From Anaerolineales bacterium (lineage in GTDB: Bacteria > Chloroflexota > Anaerolineae > Anaerolineales > UBA11579), in contig JAHCIH010000005.1 of NCBI GenBank assembly GCA_026129335.1, forward strand, positions 52,745 to 116,744: a stretch of 64,000 nucleotides of DNA, read 5' to 3'. The position numbers and the translations under genes were made by a program. This document shows, in pieces, positions 8,762-16,270 of this stretch. Under the pieces are notes generated by a model, which saw only the letters and a list, made by a program, of their open reading frames with translations, made no database searches and was not told where the DNA came from. Within the stretch, counting starts at the first letter, position 1. Every line of letters starts with the position of its first letter.

Positions 8762-9070
8762 CTACCACTTCATCAAATTGATTTCGTCGGCCGCAACCGT
8801 CTTGCGGCCGCGGTAAATGGAGATGATCAGCGCCAGGCCCACCGCCACCTCGGCGGCGGCCACGGCGAAAACCATGATGGCGAAGACCTGGCCGCCGATC
8901 TCAGCAGGGGCCAGGTAGCGCCAGAAGGCCACCAGGTTGATATTCACCGCGTTGAGCATCAGCTCCACGCTCATCAGGATGGCCACGGCGTTGCGGCGCG
9001 CCACGGCGCCGAAGAGGCCTAGAGCAAACAGGCCGGCGGCCAGATACAAGTACCAGGAAAGCGGGATCAT
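8762..9070 (-). CDS. nuoK: NADH-quinone oxidoreductase subunit K
   Basis: Three-helix membrane subunit of complex I, 102 residues, the usual length. The two buried glutamates needed for coupling are present in SVELMLNAVN (E36) and in AAAEVAVGLAL near residue 72. It lies 9 bases upstream of nuoL and 7 bases downstream of nuoJ, so transcription is shared. It is not fused or enlarged, although the operon has an extra NuoM. Confidence 0.96.
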   Translation of the reverse strand: MIPLSWYLYLAAGLFALGLFGAVARRNAVAILMSVELMLNAVNINLVAFWRYLAPAEIGGQVFAIMVFAVAAAEVAVGLALIISIYRGRKTVAADEINLMKW

Positions 9071-9077
9071 AAAACGC

Positions 9078-9596
9078 CTACTCGTCCTTCTGCGGCGGGC
9101 GGGCCACTACGATCGCGCCGATCAGCGCGGCCAGCAGCAATACCGAAGCCACTTCAAAGGGGATCACATACCCTTGCGGCGAAACCAGGGCCACGCCCAA
9201 CTCGGAGACCTCGTTCCAGTTGGCCGGCAGGGCGGGCGCGAGAGCGGCCGCCCCCGGCCACTGGCCCAGCATAATAATGAGGGCGAAGCCAAAGAGCGAG
9301 CAGAGCAGCAGGCCCCAGCCGAACACGCTGTTCATGCTGATCGCCTCGCCGGTCACGTTGCCGCGGGTGAGCATCACCGCGAAGATCATCAGGATGGCGA
9401 TGGCGCCGATGTACACGATGATCTGCACCACGGCCAGGAAGCCGGCATCCAGCAGCACGAAGAGCACCGCCACCCCGAACAGCACCAGCACCAGGTAGAG
9501 CGCGGCGTGGATCAGGTTGGAGCGCGTCACCATCATGAATGCCGAAAAGAGGATGACGAAGCCGATAAAAAGAAAAATGCCTTGTTCAACAGTCAT
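9078..9596 (-). CDS. nuoJ: NADH-quinone oxidoreductase subunit J
   Basis: Complex I membrane subunit of 172 residues with five predicted membrane helices. The third helix carries the conserved QIIVYIGAIAILMIFAVML stretch, including the pi-bulge helix that takes part in conformational coupling. It is placed between nuoH and nuoK in the normal relative order once nuoI is removed. Spacing to nuoK is 7 bases. Confidence 0.95.
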   Translation of the reverse strand: MTVEQGIFLFIGFVILFSAFMMVTRSNLIHAALYLVLVLFGVAVLFVLLDAGFLAVVQIIVYIGAIAILMIFAVMLTRGNVTGEAISMNSVFGWGLLLCSLFGFALIIMLGQWPGAAALAPALPANWNEVSELGVALVSPQGYVIPFEVASVLLLAALIGAIVVARPPQKDE

Positions 9597-9623
9597 AAAC
9601 CAAATTGCTCCTGGGGCGGCCGC

Positions 9624-10811
9624 CTAAGCCGGCTTGGCCACCGGGCGTTTCTTGAACTTGGTGCGCTCTTTGGCCTGGCGGCGGGACATCAGCGTGCTGA
9701 TCCAGTAGCCCAGGGCCAGCACCACCAGGTTGGCGCCCAGCAGCGCGGGCAGACGCAGCGCCGTGCCGGCAAAGATCTTGTCGAGCAGCGCGGTGAGGAT
9801 CAACAGCGCCAGCGCCACCGGGGTGAGGAACTTCCAGTTGAAGGCCATCATGTGGTCGATGCGGATGCGAGGCAGCGTGCTGCGCACCCACATGACCACG
9901 AAGTAGCCCAGGAAGCCCTTGATCATCAGGTAGAACATACCCAGGATGGGGATTTCCTCGGCGCCCGGGCCGCGCCAGCCGCCCAGGAAGAGGATGGCGA
10001 AGAGCACGCCCACGGTGAAGGCATGCAGGAACTCAGCGGCGAAGAACATGCCGAACTTCATGCCGGTGTATTCGGTGTGGTAGCCGGCGACCAGTTCCGA
10101 TTCGGCCTCCAGCAGGTCGAAGGGCGTGCGCCCGATCTCAGCAATCGAAGAGACCAGGAAGATGATGCCGGCGGCAGGGGCCAGGAAGATGAACCAGGTA
10201 TCCTGCACGGTGACCATCTGCACCATGCCCATGCCGCGGGCCAGCAGCACCGGGATCATCATGGTCAGCAACATGGGCACCTCGTAGGAGATCAGCTGCG
10301 CCACGGCGCGGAAAGCGCCCAGCAGGGCGTATTTGTTGTTGGAGGACCAGCCGGCCATCAGCACCGAGAGGATGCCGAACGAGCCGACCGCGGCGATGTA
10401 GAGCACACCCACGTTCAGGTCGGTGCCGATCCAGCCGGGGGCGAAGGGCACCACCGCCCAGATGAGCAGCACGGCGATCAGCGAGAGGATCGGAGCCAGA
10501 TTGAAGATCAGCTTGTCGGCCTTCTCCGGCACCACGTCTTCTTTGGTGACCAGCTTGACCATGTCGGCGAAGGTCTGCAGCAGGCCGAAGGGGCCGGCGC
10601 GGTTGGGGCCGACGCGGTCCTGGAAGCGGGCGGCCACCTTGCGTTCCAGCCAGATCAGGAAGATGACCAGCAGCAGGCCGAAGGAGGCCACCGCCACCAC
10701 GCTGATCAGCGTATAAATGAAGACAATCCAGCCCTCAGGCAGGTTGAGGCTGTGCAACAGGTCCAAAATCAATTGGCCTATGACTGCGATCGGGTCTTGC
10801 CAAAACGACAT
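9624..10811 (-). CDS. nuoH: NADH-quinone oxidoreductase subunit H
   Basis: Subunit that forms much of the quinone chamber and the first proton path of complex I, 395 residues. The conserved FDLLEAESELVAGYHTEYTG loop lining the quinone site is intact, as is the RVGPNRAGPFGLLQ motif near the N-terminus. It is somewhat longer than the roughly 330-residue family norm because of a basic C-terminal tail. The ATG has GAGGAG 9 bases upstream. In most operons nuoI follows nuoH; here nuoJ follows directly. Confidence 0.95.
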   Translation of the reverse strand: MSFWQDPIAVIGQLILDLLHSLNLPEGWIVFIYTLISVVAVASFGLLLVIFLIWLERKVAARFQDRVGPNRAGPFGLLQTFADMVKLVTKEDVVPEKADKLIFNLAPILSLIAVLLIWAVVPFAPGWIGTDLNVGVLYIAAVGSFGILSVLMAGWSSNNKYALLGAFRAVAQLISYEVPMLLTMMIPVLLARGMGMVQMVTVQDTWFIFLAPAAGIIFLVSSIAEIGRTPFDLLEAESELVAGYHTEYTGMKFGMFFAAEFLHAFTVGVLFAILFLGGWRGPGAEEIPILGMFYLMIKGFLGYFVVMWVRSTLPRIRIDHMMAFNWKFLTPVALALLILTALLDKIFAGTALRLPALLGANLVVLALGYWISTLMSRRQAKERTKFKKRPVAKPA

Positions 10812-10830
10812 TCTGTCAGCTCCTCGACAA

Positions 10831-10872
10831 CAAAAAAGAAGGCCGGGAGAACAGCTCCAGCCTTCTTTTTTG
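10831..10872 (-). terminator. Hairpin with T-run between nuoA and nuoH
   Basis: A perfect 13-base-pair stem (CAAAAAAGAAGGC and its complement) encloses a 16-base loop that can itself pair GGAG with CTCC. Read on the minus strand the stem ends in CCTTCTTTTTTG, the shape of an intrinsic terminator. It lies inside the nuo operon, 3 bases after the nuoA stop and about 20 bases before nuoH, so it may attenuate transcription or protect transcript ends rather than stop transcription outright. Confidence 0.7.
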
Positions 10873-10874
10873 AA

Positions 10875-11231
10875 TTAAGACCATTCCAAGGCGCCCTTGC
10901 GCCAGGCGTACAACAGCCCCCCACCCAGGATCAGGATAAAGATAATGCCTTCCACCACGGCGAAGAGCGGCAGCATGTCGAAAGCCACCGCCCAGGGGAA
11001 GAGAAAAGCCACTTCGAGGTCGAAGATCAGGAACACCAGGGCGTAGATGTAGTACTGGACCTTGAACTGCACCCAGGTGTCGCCCACGGTTTCCATGCCG
11101 CACTCGTAGGTGTCCAGCTTGATCGTGTTGGGCTTGCTGGGGGCCAGGAAGCGGGCGGCCACAATCGGCAGCAAGGGGAAGACCCCGGCAATGGCTGCAA
11201 AAATCCCGACAAAAATCCAAGTGTTTTGCAT
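10875..11231 (-). CDS. nuoA: NADH-quinone oxidoreductase subunit A
   Basis: Three-helix membrane subunit of complex I, 118 residues. The signature YECGM sits in the loop that holds the Cys near the quinone site, and DLEVAFLFPWAVAF forms the second helix with its conserved acidic residues. It is the first gene of the operon, about 65 bases downstream of a good promoter. The genes that normally come next (nuoB, C, D) are not here; nuoH follows after a hairpin. Confidence 0.96.
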   Translation of the reverse strand: MQNTWIFVGIFAAIAGVFPLLPIVAARFLAPSKPNTIKLDTYECGMETVGDTWVQFKVQYYIYALVFLIFDLEVAFLFPWAVAFDMLPLFAVVEGIIFILILGGGLLYAWRKGALEWS

Positions 11232-11301
11232 GATTTCCCTGTCAGCTACAAAAGTTCATGGGGCTGGGGCGACAAACTCCGAAATATCAGGTTGGTTGTG
11301 C

Positions 11302-11329
11302 ATTCTACCACAGGTTAGCGATTGTGCAA
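11302..11329 (-). promoter_or_regulatory. Probable promoter of the nuo operon
   Basis: On the minus strand TTGCAC (11329-11324) and TAGAAT (11307-11302) are separated by 16 bases. Transcription would begin near 11295, leaving a leader of about 60 bases before nuoA. The region is AT-richer than its surroundings and also serves the divergent dehydrogenase gene. Confidence 0.6.
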
Positions 11330-11394
11330 CTTTCCGCAAACGAACTTGTGCAAACCGACAAAATGCATGCATGGCTGACCGCTGATTGCTAAGC

Positions 11395-11400
11395 TATACT
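11395..11400 (+). promoter_or_regulatory. -10 box upstream of the P5C dehydrogenase gene
   Basis: TATACT lies 32 bases before the ATG at 11433. No convincing -35 hexamer is seen 16-18 bases further upstream, so this is only a partial promoter match. Confidence 0.35.
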
Positions 11401-11432
11401 CGCCTTTACATAGTCCAAGAGGAGATTTTCAA

Positions 11433-13007
11433 ATGGCCGAAAAGTTCAGGCTTACCTACGCCACCATGTTCGACCCGCCGGCGGAACTGCACGCGGGATA
11501 CGAAAAGGCGGTTGAAGAGATTCGCGCCGCCGCCGGGCAGGACCACGGCATGTGGATCGATGGCAAGGACGTATTCACCGGCGAGAAGTCGCAGGACATC
11601 TCGCCCATCGACACCGGCCTGCTGCTGGGCACCTTCCAGAACGCCGGCCCGGCCGAGGCCGAAGTCGCCCTGCAGGCCGCGGCGCGTGCCGCCAAAGATT
11701 GGGGCCGCCGGCCCTGGCAGGAGCGCATCGCCCTGGTGCGCAAGGCCGCCGAGATCATCGACGAGCGCATCTACCCCCTGGCGGCGGTGATCTCGCTGGA
11801 AGGCGGCAAGACACGCATGGAAGCGCTGGCGGACGCGGCCGAGACCTCCGACCTGATGCGCTACGCCTGCGACCAGATGGAAGCCAACAACGGCTTCGTG
11901 GTCGAGATGGGCCAGGACCCGCTCAAGGGCTACAAAGCCACCAACACCAACCGGCTGCGCCCCTACGGGGTATGGGTGGTGATCAGCCCGTTCAACTTCC
12001 CCTTCGCGCTCACTGCCGGCCCGGCCGGCACCGCGTTGGTGGCGGGCAATACCGTGGTGATGAAGCCCGCCGAGGACACCCCGTGGGCCTCGCGGCTGCT
12101 GATCGAAGTCTTCCGTGATGCCGGCTTTCCCGATGGCGTGGTCAACTATGTCACCGGTGACGGTGCAGTGGCCGGCCAGGCGCTGGTGGACGACCCGCGT
12201 ACCGCCGGGCTGACTTTCACGGGCTCGTACGACGTGGGCATGCACATCTACCGCACCTTCGCCAACGGGCGCTACCCGCGCCCGATCCTGCTGGAAATGG
12301 GCGGCAAGAACCCGGCGATCGTTTCGCGCAACGCCGACCTGGAGCGCGCCACGCAGGGCTTGTACCGCTCGGCCTTTGGCCTGCAAGGCCAAAAATGCTC
12401 GGCCGGCTCGCGCATTTATGTGGAAGAGCCCGTGTACGACGAGCTGGTCGCCAAGCTGGTCGAAGTGACCCAGGGGCTGGCCATCGGCGACCCGACCCGC
12501 AAGGAGGTCTTCCTCGGCCCGGTGGTCAACCAGAGCGCCTACGAAAGTTTCAAGAGCTACACCGAGGAGCTTTCCCAAGCCGGCCAGTTCCTCAGCGGCG
12601 GCAAAGTGCTCACCGAGGGCGAGCTGGGCAAGGGCTACTTCTGCGAGCCGACCATCGCCGCGGACGTGCCGGCGGACCACCGCCTGTGGAAGCATGAGAT
12701 GTTCCTGCCGATCACCATGGTGCACAAGATCAAGAACCTGGAGGAGGGCATGGCGCTGGCCAACGATGTGGACTTCGGCCTTACCGCCGGCTTCTACGGC
12801 CAGCCTGACGAGGCGGCCTGGTTCTTCGAAAACATCGAGGCCGGCGTGACCTACGCCAACCGCCCACAGGGCGCCACCACCGGCGCCTGGCCCGGCTTCC
12901 AACCGTTCGGCGGCTGGAAGGGCTCCGGCTCCACCGGCAAGAACGCCGGCGGCCACTACTACCTGCAAGAGTACCTGCGCGAGCAGGTCAACACGGTCAT
13001 CGAGTAG
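11433..13007 (+). CDS. pruA: L-glutamate gamma-semialdehyde (1-pyrroline-5-carboxylate) dehydrogenase
   Basis: NAD-dependent aldehyde dehydrogenase that oxidises glutamate semialdehyde to glutamate, the last step of proline breakdown. The 524-residue protein has the RocA/PruA-type N-terminus. The nucleotide-binding stretch VVISPFNFPFALTAGPAGTA is followed by the general base E288 (LEMGGKN) and the nucleophile C322 (LQGQKCSAGSR). AGGAG lies 8 bases before the ATG. No proline dehydrogenase gene is adjacent, so the substrate may also come from arginine or ornithine routes. The closest alternative is another aldehyde dehydrogenase of the same subfamily. Confidence 0.9.
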   Translation: MAEKFRLTYATMFDPPAELHAGYEKAVEEIRAAAGQDHGMWIDGKDVFTGEKSQDISPIDTGLLLGTFQNAGPAEAEVALQAAARAAKDWGRRPWQERIALVRKAAEIIDERIYPLAAVISLEGGKTRMEALADAAETSDLMRYACDQMEANNGFVVEMGQDPLKGYKATNTNRLRPYGVWVVISPFNFPFALTAGPAGTALVAGNTVVMKPAEDTPWASRLLIEVFRDAGFPDGVVNYVTGDGAVAGQALVDDPRTAGLTFTGSYDVGMHIYRTFANGRYPRPILLEMGGKNPAIVSRNADLERATQGLYRSAFGLQGQKCSAGSRIYVEEPVYDELVAKLVEVTQGLAIGDPTRKEVFLGPVVNQSAYESFKSYTEELSQAGQFLSGGKVLTEGELGKGYFCEPTIAADVPADHRLWKHEMFLPITMVHKIKNLEEGMALANDVDFGLTAGFYGQPDEAAWFFENIEAGVTYANRPQGATTGAWPGFQPFGGWKGSGSTGKNAGGHYYLQEYLREQVNTVIE

Positions 13008-13009
13008 CC

Positions 13010-13243
13010 ATGCGACGATTGGCGAAGTTCGTTTTCTGGCTGGGGCTCTTCGGCCTCTTCCTCACCTTCGCCGCCTACAGCGTCGGCGAGCTGCGCCTGG
13101 ATATCGGCGCGGCTTCGCTGGCGCTGGTGCTCCTCGCCTGGCTGGTGCTGCGCAAGCCGGAAAGGCCGTTCCAGGCGGAACGGCCTTTCCGCACCTTGCG
13201 CAAGCTGGGCCTGCTGGGCCGCCAGCACCACCACGAAGAATAA
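13010..13243 (+). CDS. Small membrane protein of unknown function
   Basis: 77 residues starting 2 bases after the dehydrogenase stop. Two hydrophobic segments (about 6-24 and 32-48) are followed by a basic tail ending in three His and two Glu. The tail holds a short repeat, ERPFQAERPF, produced by a long inverted repeat in the DNA. I do not recognise a family. Close spacing suggests co-expression with the dehydrogenase, but a spacer ORF without function cannot be excluded. Confidence 0.55.
   Translation: MRRLAKFVFWLGLFGLFLTFAAYSVGELRLDIGAASLALVLLAWLVLRKPERPFQAERPFRTLRKLGLLGRQHHHEE
13149..13202. repeat. Long inverted repeat inside a small coding region
   Basis: A 15-base-pair perfect stem (13158-13172 with 13177-13191, 4-base loop AGGC) is extended by an outer 8-base-pair stem, TGCGCAAG (13149-13156) with CTTGCGCA (13195-13202). 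It is far longer than chance pairing and lies in the tail of the small membrane protein, where it encodes the repeated ERPF motif. Confidence 0.8.
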
Positions 13244-13282
13244 GTGCAAGCTTAGAGCCGCGTAGCAGCGCAATCAGGGGGA

Positions 13283-13288
13283 TATAAT
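13283..13288 (+). promoter_or_regulatory. -10 box upstream of the NBR1-domain lipoprotein
   Basis: TATAAT sits 42 bases before the chosen ATG at 13331. A -35 element at the right distance is not evident. Confidence 0.4.
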
Positions 13289-13330
13289 TCCGGCTTGAAA
13301 CCCGGCCTTACGGCCATCGAAGGACGTGCA

Positions 13331-14008
13331 ATGAATCGAAAAACTTTCCTGTTCGCCATTTCCCTGACCGTATTGGCTGTGCTGCTCAGCGCCTGCGGCA
13401 GCGGCCCCGGCGTGGACAGCTCCTCAGCGGTGCTGACCGAAGCCGCGCAGATATTCGAACAAAGCCTCACTGAGACGGCCGCGTTCGCGCCGCCCACCGC
13501 GACCAACACCCCCGAGCCGCCTACCGAAACGCCAACCGAGGTGCCCCCCACCGAAACCCCCACGGTGACCGGCACGCCGCCGACTGAAACGCCCTTGCCG
13601 CCCACTCCGCCGCCAGCCGGCGGCGGAGGCAGCAGCGCCAGCGGCTGCCTGCGCGCCGAGCTGACCTGGGAAACCATTCCGGATGGCACGCAGCTCGAAA
13701 TCAACCAGAACTTCACCAAGCGCTGGGTGCTCAAGAACATCGGCACCTGCCCCTGGACTCAGGGCTTCGCCGCCATCTGGGTGGACGGCGAGATCATGAA
13801 CGCGCAGTCGGTGCAGTCCTTTGAGAACTACATCACCGCGGATGTCCAGCCCGGGCAGCACATCAACATCGATGTGGCCATGACCACGCCCGATGAGCAG
13901 GGCACTTACAAGGGCTATTGGATGCTGCGCAGCGACAACGGCGTCATCTTCGGCCTGGGGCCGGATGGCAGGAGCTGGTTCTGGCTCGAAGTATTCGTCA
14001 AGAGCTAG
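13331..14008 (+). CDS. Lipoprotein with NBR1-type (four-tryptophan) Ig-like domain
   Basis: Secreted lipoprotein of 225 residues. The signal peptide ends in the lipobox LLSAC. A low-complexity Thr/Pro/Glu linker (about 50-105) follows, typical of a cell-envelope spacer. The C-terminal domain (about 112-225) matches the NBR1/FW-type Ig-like fold: TKRWVLKNIGTCPW, then GTYKGYWMLRSDNG and WFWLEVFV, with the spaced Trp residues of that family. In bacteria such domains are usually surface-attached and of unknown role. ATG at 13331 is preferred because AAGGA precedes it and it places the signal peptide at the N-terminus. Confidence 0.82.
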   Translation: MNRKTFLFAISLTVLAVLLSACGSGPGVDSSSAVLTEAAQIFEQSLTETAAFAPPTATNTPEPPTETPTEVPPTETPTVTGTPPTETPLPPTPPPAGGGGSSASGCLRAELTWETIPDGTQLEINQNFTKRWVLKNIGTCPWTQGFAAIWVDGEIMNAQSVQSFENYITADVQPGQHINIDVAMTTPDEQGTYKGYWMLRSDNGVIFGLGPDGRSWFWLEVFVKS

Positions 14009-14026
14009 CCCTGGAAATGTTTTGCC

Positions 14027-14067
14027 AAAAACACTCGCCGCAAAGTTCACGGCGAGTGTTTTATTTT
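14027..14067 (+). terminator. Intrinsic terminator after the NBR1-domain lipoprotein gene
   Basis: AAAACACTCGCCG (14028-14040) pairs perfectly with CGGCGAGTGTTTT (14050-14062) around a 9-base loop, followed by ATTTTT. Confidence 0.85.
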
Positions 14068-14131
14068 TCGGGCAGCACGATATCAGCAGAAGTGTGTTAT
14101 TCCATGCAGCAAGAACGTTTATGTGTGAGCG

Positions 14132-15151
14132 ATGAGCGAGACTAAAGACATTCTCCTTACCGCGCCGTTCACGGCTGAGCAGATCGAGGAGCTGCGCAAG
14201 CTGGCTCCCGGCTTCCGCGTGCGCAGCCTGGCCGGGGGCGAAGCCGGCGCCGCGCCGGAAAACGCCTGGCAGCAGGCTGAAATCCTCTACAGCACCCGCA
14301 CACTGCCGGAACCCGGTCAGGCGCCGCACCTGAAGTGGATCCAGTTCCATTACGCCGGCGTGGACGCTTTCCTGGACGCGCCCATCCTGCAGCAGGAGGG
14401 CCTGCGGGTCACTTCGCTGAGCGGCGCCAATGCGCCCCACGTGGCCGAGCACGCCCTGGCGCTGATGCTGGCCCTGGGCCGCCGCCTGCCGCAGATGCTA
14501 GCGGACCAAAGCCGCAGCCACTGGTCGCCGGAGCGCCTGACCCGCTTTGTGCCCAGCGAGCTGGCCGGCAGCACGGTGGGCATTGTGGGCTACGGCGCGG
14601 TGGGCCAGCGGCTGGCCCGGCTGCTGCAGCCTTTCGGCTGCACGCTGTTGGCCAGCCGCCGCGACCTGCTGCACCTGGACCAGGCCGGCTACCAGGCCGA
14701 GGGCGAGGGCGACCCGCAGGGCGAACTACTCAAGCGCCTCTATCCCGGCAAAGCGATGCGCGGCCTTTTAAAGGAATGTGACTTCGTGGTGGTGACCGTG
14801 CCGCTCACCGCGGAAACCCGCGGCATGCTGGGCGACAAACAGCTGGCGGCGATGAAGCCCGGCGCATTCCTGGTGGATGTATCCCGCGGCGGGGTGGTGG
14901 AGCATGCCGCGCTGATCGCCGCGCTGGAGAAAGGCCAGCTGGCCGGGGCGGGGCTGGACGTGTTCCCGGAAGAGCCGCTGCCGGCGGACAGCCCGCTGTG
15001 GGCGATGCCCAACGTGATCGTCTCGCCGCATGTGGCCGGGCTCAGCCCGCACTACCTGGAACGCGCCTTCGTTCTATTTAAAAAGAACCTGCGCCGCTAC
15101 CTGAGCGGCGAAGAACTGATCAATCAAGTGGATATGGACAGGGGGTACTAA
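14132..15151 (+). CDS. D-2-hydroxyacid dehydrogenase family protein
   Basis: NAD(P)-dependent reductase of 2-oxo acids, 339 residues. The Rossmann motif is GIVGYGAVGQRLARLL (about 150-165). The catalytic triad of the family is present: Arg in VDVSRGGVV, Glu in GLDVFPEEPLP, and His in VSPHVAGLSPH near the end. Similarity is to the phosphoglycerate dehydrogenase/glyoxylate reductase group, but the substrate cannot be read from sequence. It is followed by a HAD hydrolase gene one base after its stop, so the two are probably co-expressed. Confidence 0.88.
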   Translation: MSETKDILLTAPFTAEQIEELRKLAPGFRVRSLAGGEAGAAPENAWQQAEILYSTRTLPEPGQAPHLKWIQFHYAGVDAFLDAPILQQEGLRVTSLSGANAPHVAEHALALMLALGRRLPQMLADQSRSHWSPERLTRFVPSELAGSTVGIVGYGAVGQRLARLLQPFGCTLLASRRDLLHLDQAGYQAEGEGDPQGELLKRLYPGKAMRGLLKECDFVVVTVPLTAETRGMLGDKQLAAMKPGAFLVDVSRGGVVEHAALIAALEKGQLAGAGLDVFPEEPLPADSPLWAMPNVIVSPHVAGLSPHYLERAFVLFKKNLRRYLSGEELINQVDMDRGY

Positions 15152-15152
15152 T

Positions 15153-15902
15153 ATGCAACGCAGTATCAAGGCAGTCGTCTTCGACCTGGGCGGCACGTTG
15201 ATCTATTTCGACGGGGTGTGGACCGAAGTGATGCAGGTGGCGATGCGCGAGCTGTTGGCCCACCTGCAAGCCAGCGGCTCCGCGCTGGACACCGAACAGT
15301 TTTTGGACGAATTCCACACCCGCCTGCAGGAGTACTACATCCAGCGCGAGGCCGAGTTCGTGGAATACACCACCGCCCACATCCTGCGCACCCTGCTGGC
15401 GGATATGAGCCAGCCGCCATTGAGCGATGAGCAGCTCGCCCTGGCGCTCAGCCGCTTCTACGCCGTGTCGCAGTCGCGCTGGAAGACGGAAGCCGACGCC
15501 CAGGAGACGCTGGAGGCGCTGCGCGCCGCCGGCTATCGCCTGGGCATCATTTCCAACGCCAGCGACGACGCCGATGTGCAGACCCTGGTGGACAAAGCGG
15601 GGCTGCGGCCCTATATGGACTTCGTGCTCAGTTCGGCGGCTTGCGGCATCCGCAAGCCGAACCCGATGATCTTCAAGATTGGCCTGCAGGAATGGGGCCT
15701 GGCGCCTGGTGAAGCCGCCATGGTCGGCGACACGTTGGGCGCCGACATCCTCGGCGCCCGCAACGCCGGGCTGCACAGCATTTGGATCACCCGCCGGGCG
15801 GAGAAACCGGCCAACCGCGACCACGCCGAGACCATCCAACCCGATGCGACAATCGCCACGCTGGCCGAGCTGCCCGCCGCACTGGAGACGATGCAGGCAT
15901 AG
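15153..15902 (+). CDS. HAD superfamily hydrolase
   Basis: Haloacid dehalogenase-like phosphatase of 249 residues with a helical cap after motif I. Motif I is VVFDLGGTLI: the nucleophile Asp is present, but the usual second Asp two residues later is Gly, a variant seen in some family members. Motif II is IISNASD, motif III is the Lys in CGIRKPN, and motif IV is MVGDTLGADILGA. The substrate is unknown. It starts one base after the hydroxyacid dehydrogenase stop, which suggests linked small-molecule metabolism such as phosphoglycolate or phosphoserine handling, but that is inference. Confidence 0.85.
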   Translation: MQRSIKAVVFDLGGTLIYFDGVWTEVMQVAMRELLAHLQASGSALDTEQFLDEFHTRLQEYYIQREAEFVEYTTAHILRTLLADMSQPPLSDEQLALALSRFYAVSQSRWKTEADAQETLEALRAAGYRLGIISNASDDADVQTLVDKAGLRPYMDFVLSSAACGIRKPNPMIFKIGLQEWGLAPGEAAMVGDTLGADILGARNAGLHSIWITRRAEKPANRDHAETIQPDATIATLAELPAALETMQA

Positions 15903-16270
15903 CCCTGTTTCCCAAGGTTCACAGAAGCCAGCGCAAGCCATCGTTGCGTTAAGCGAATCTCTAGTCTCTAATTACTAATTACTGATTACCAATCCCCAAT
16001 CACAGCCTTTTTCACCCGAAGCAACCCCTACTAGATTAAAGATTCTCAGGGATTCCGGGAATCTATGGCATAATTCTGCGAATTAAGCCCTATAATGCAG
16101 CAAACCCCCAAGGGCCCGCGTTCGTTGCGGTCTGATTGGCATCTGATCCTGCCAACAGAAACTACTAATGAATGAAAGCGGACTTATCTGTGAGGAGGTG
16201 GTTGTCACCAAAAACAGTCAAACGCATATCCCTACCCTACCCTATCTTCAAGTTTACGGAGGAGAACAAT
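15903..16270 (+). promoter_or_regulatory. Intergenic region upstream of the peptide transporter
   Basis: This 368-base stretch has no credible gene. It holds a tract of short related units (ATTACTAATTACTGATTACC, about 15968-15988), a 13-base palindrome GATTCCGGGAATC at 16051-16063, and a -10 box TATAAT at 16091-16096 without a clear -35. If that promoter is used, the leader before the binding-protein ATG is about 170 bases, long enough for regulation, but I recognise no riboswitch. Confidence 0.5.

Noticed and set aside
5144..9022. Very long open frame on the plus strand (about 1290 codons) opposite the nuo genes
   Set aside because: It is antisense to nuoM, nuoL and part of nuoK, has the His/Gln/Arg/Asp-rich composition produced by reading GC-rich codons backwards, and has no ribosome site or recognisable domain.
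15968..15988. Possible tandem repeat or origin iteron
   Set aside because: Only two to three imperfect ATTAC-type units are present, with no DnaA-box pattern or replication genes nearby.
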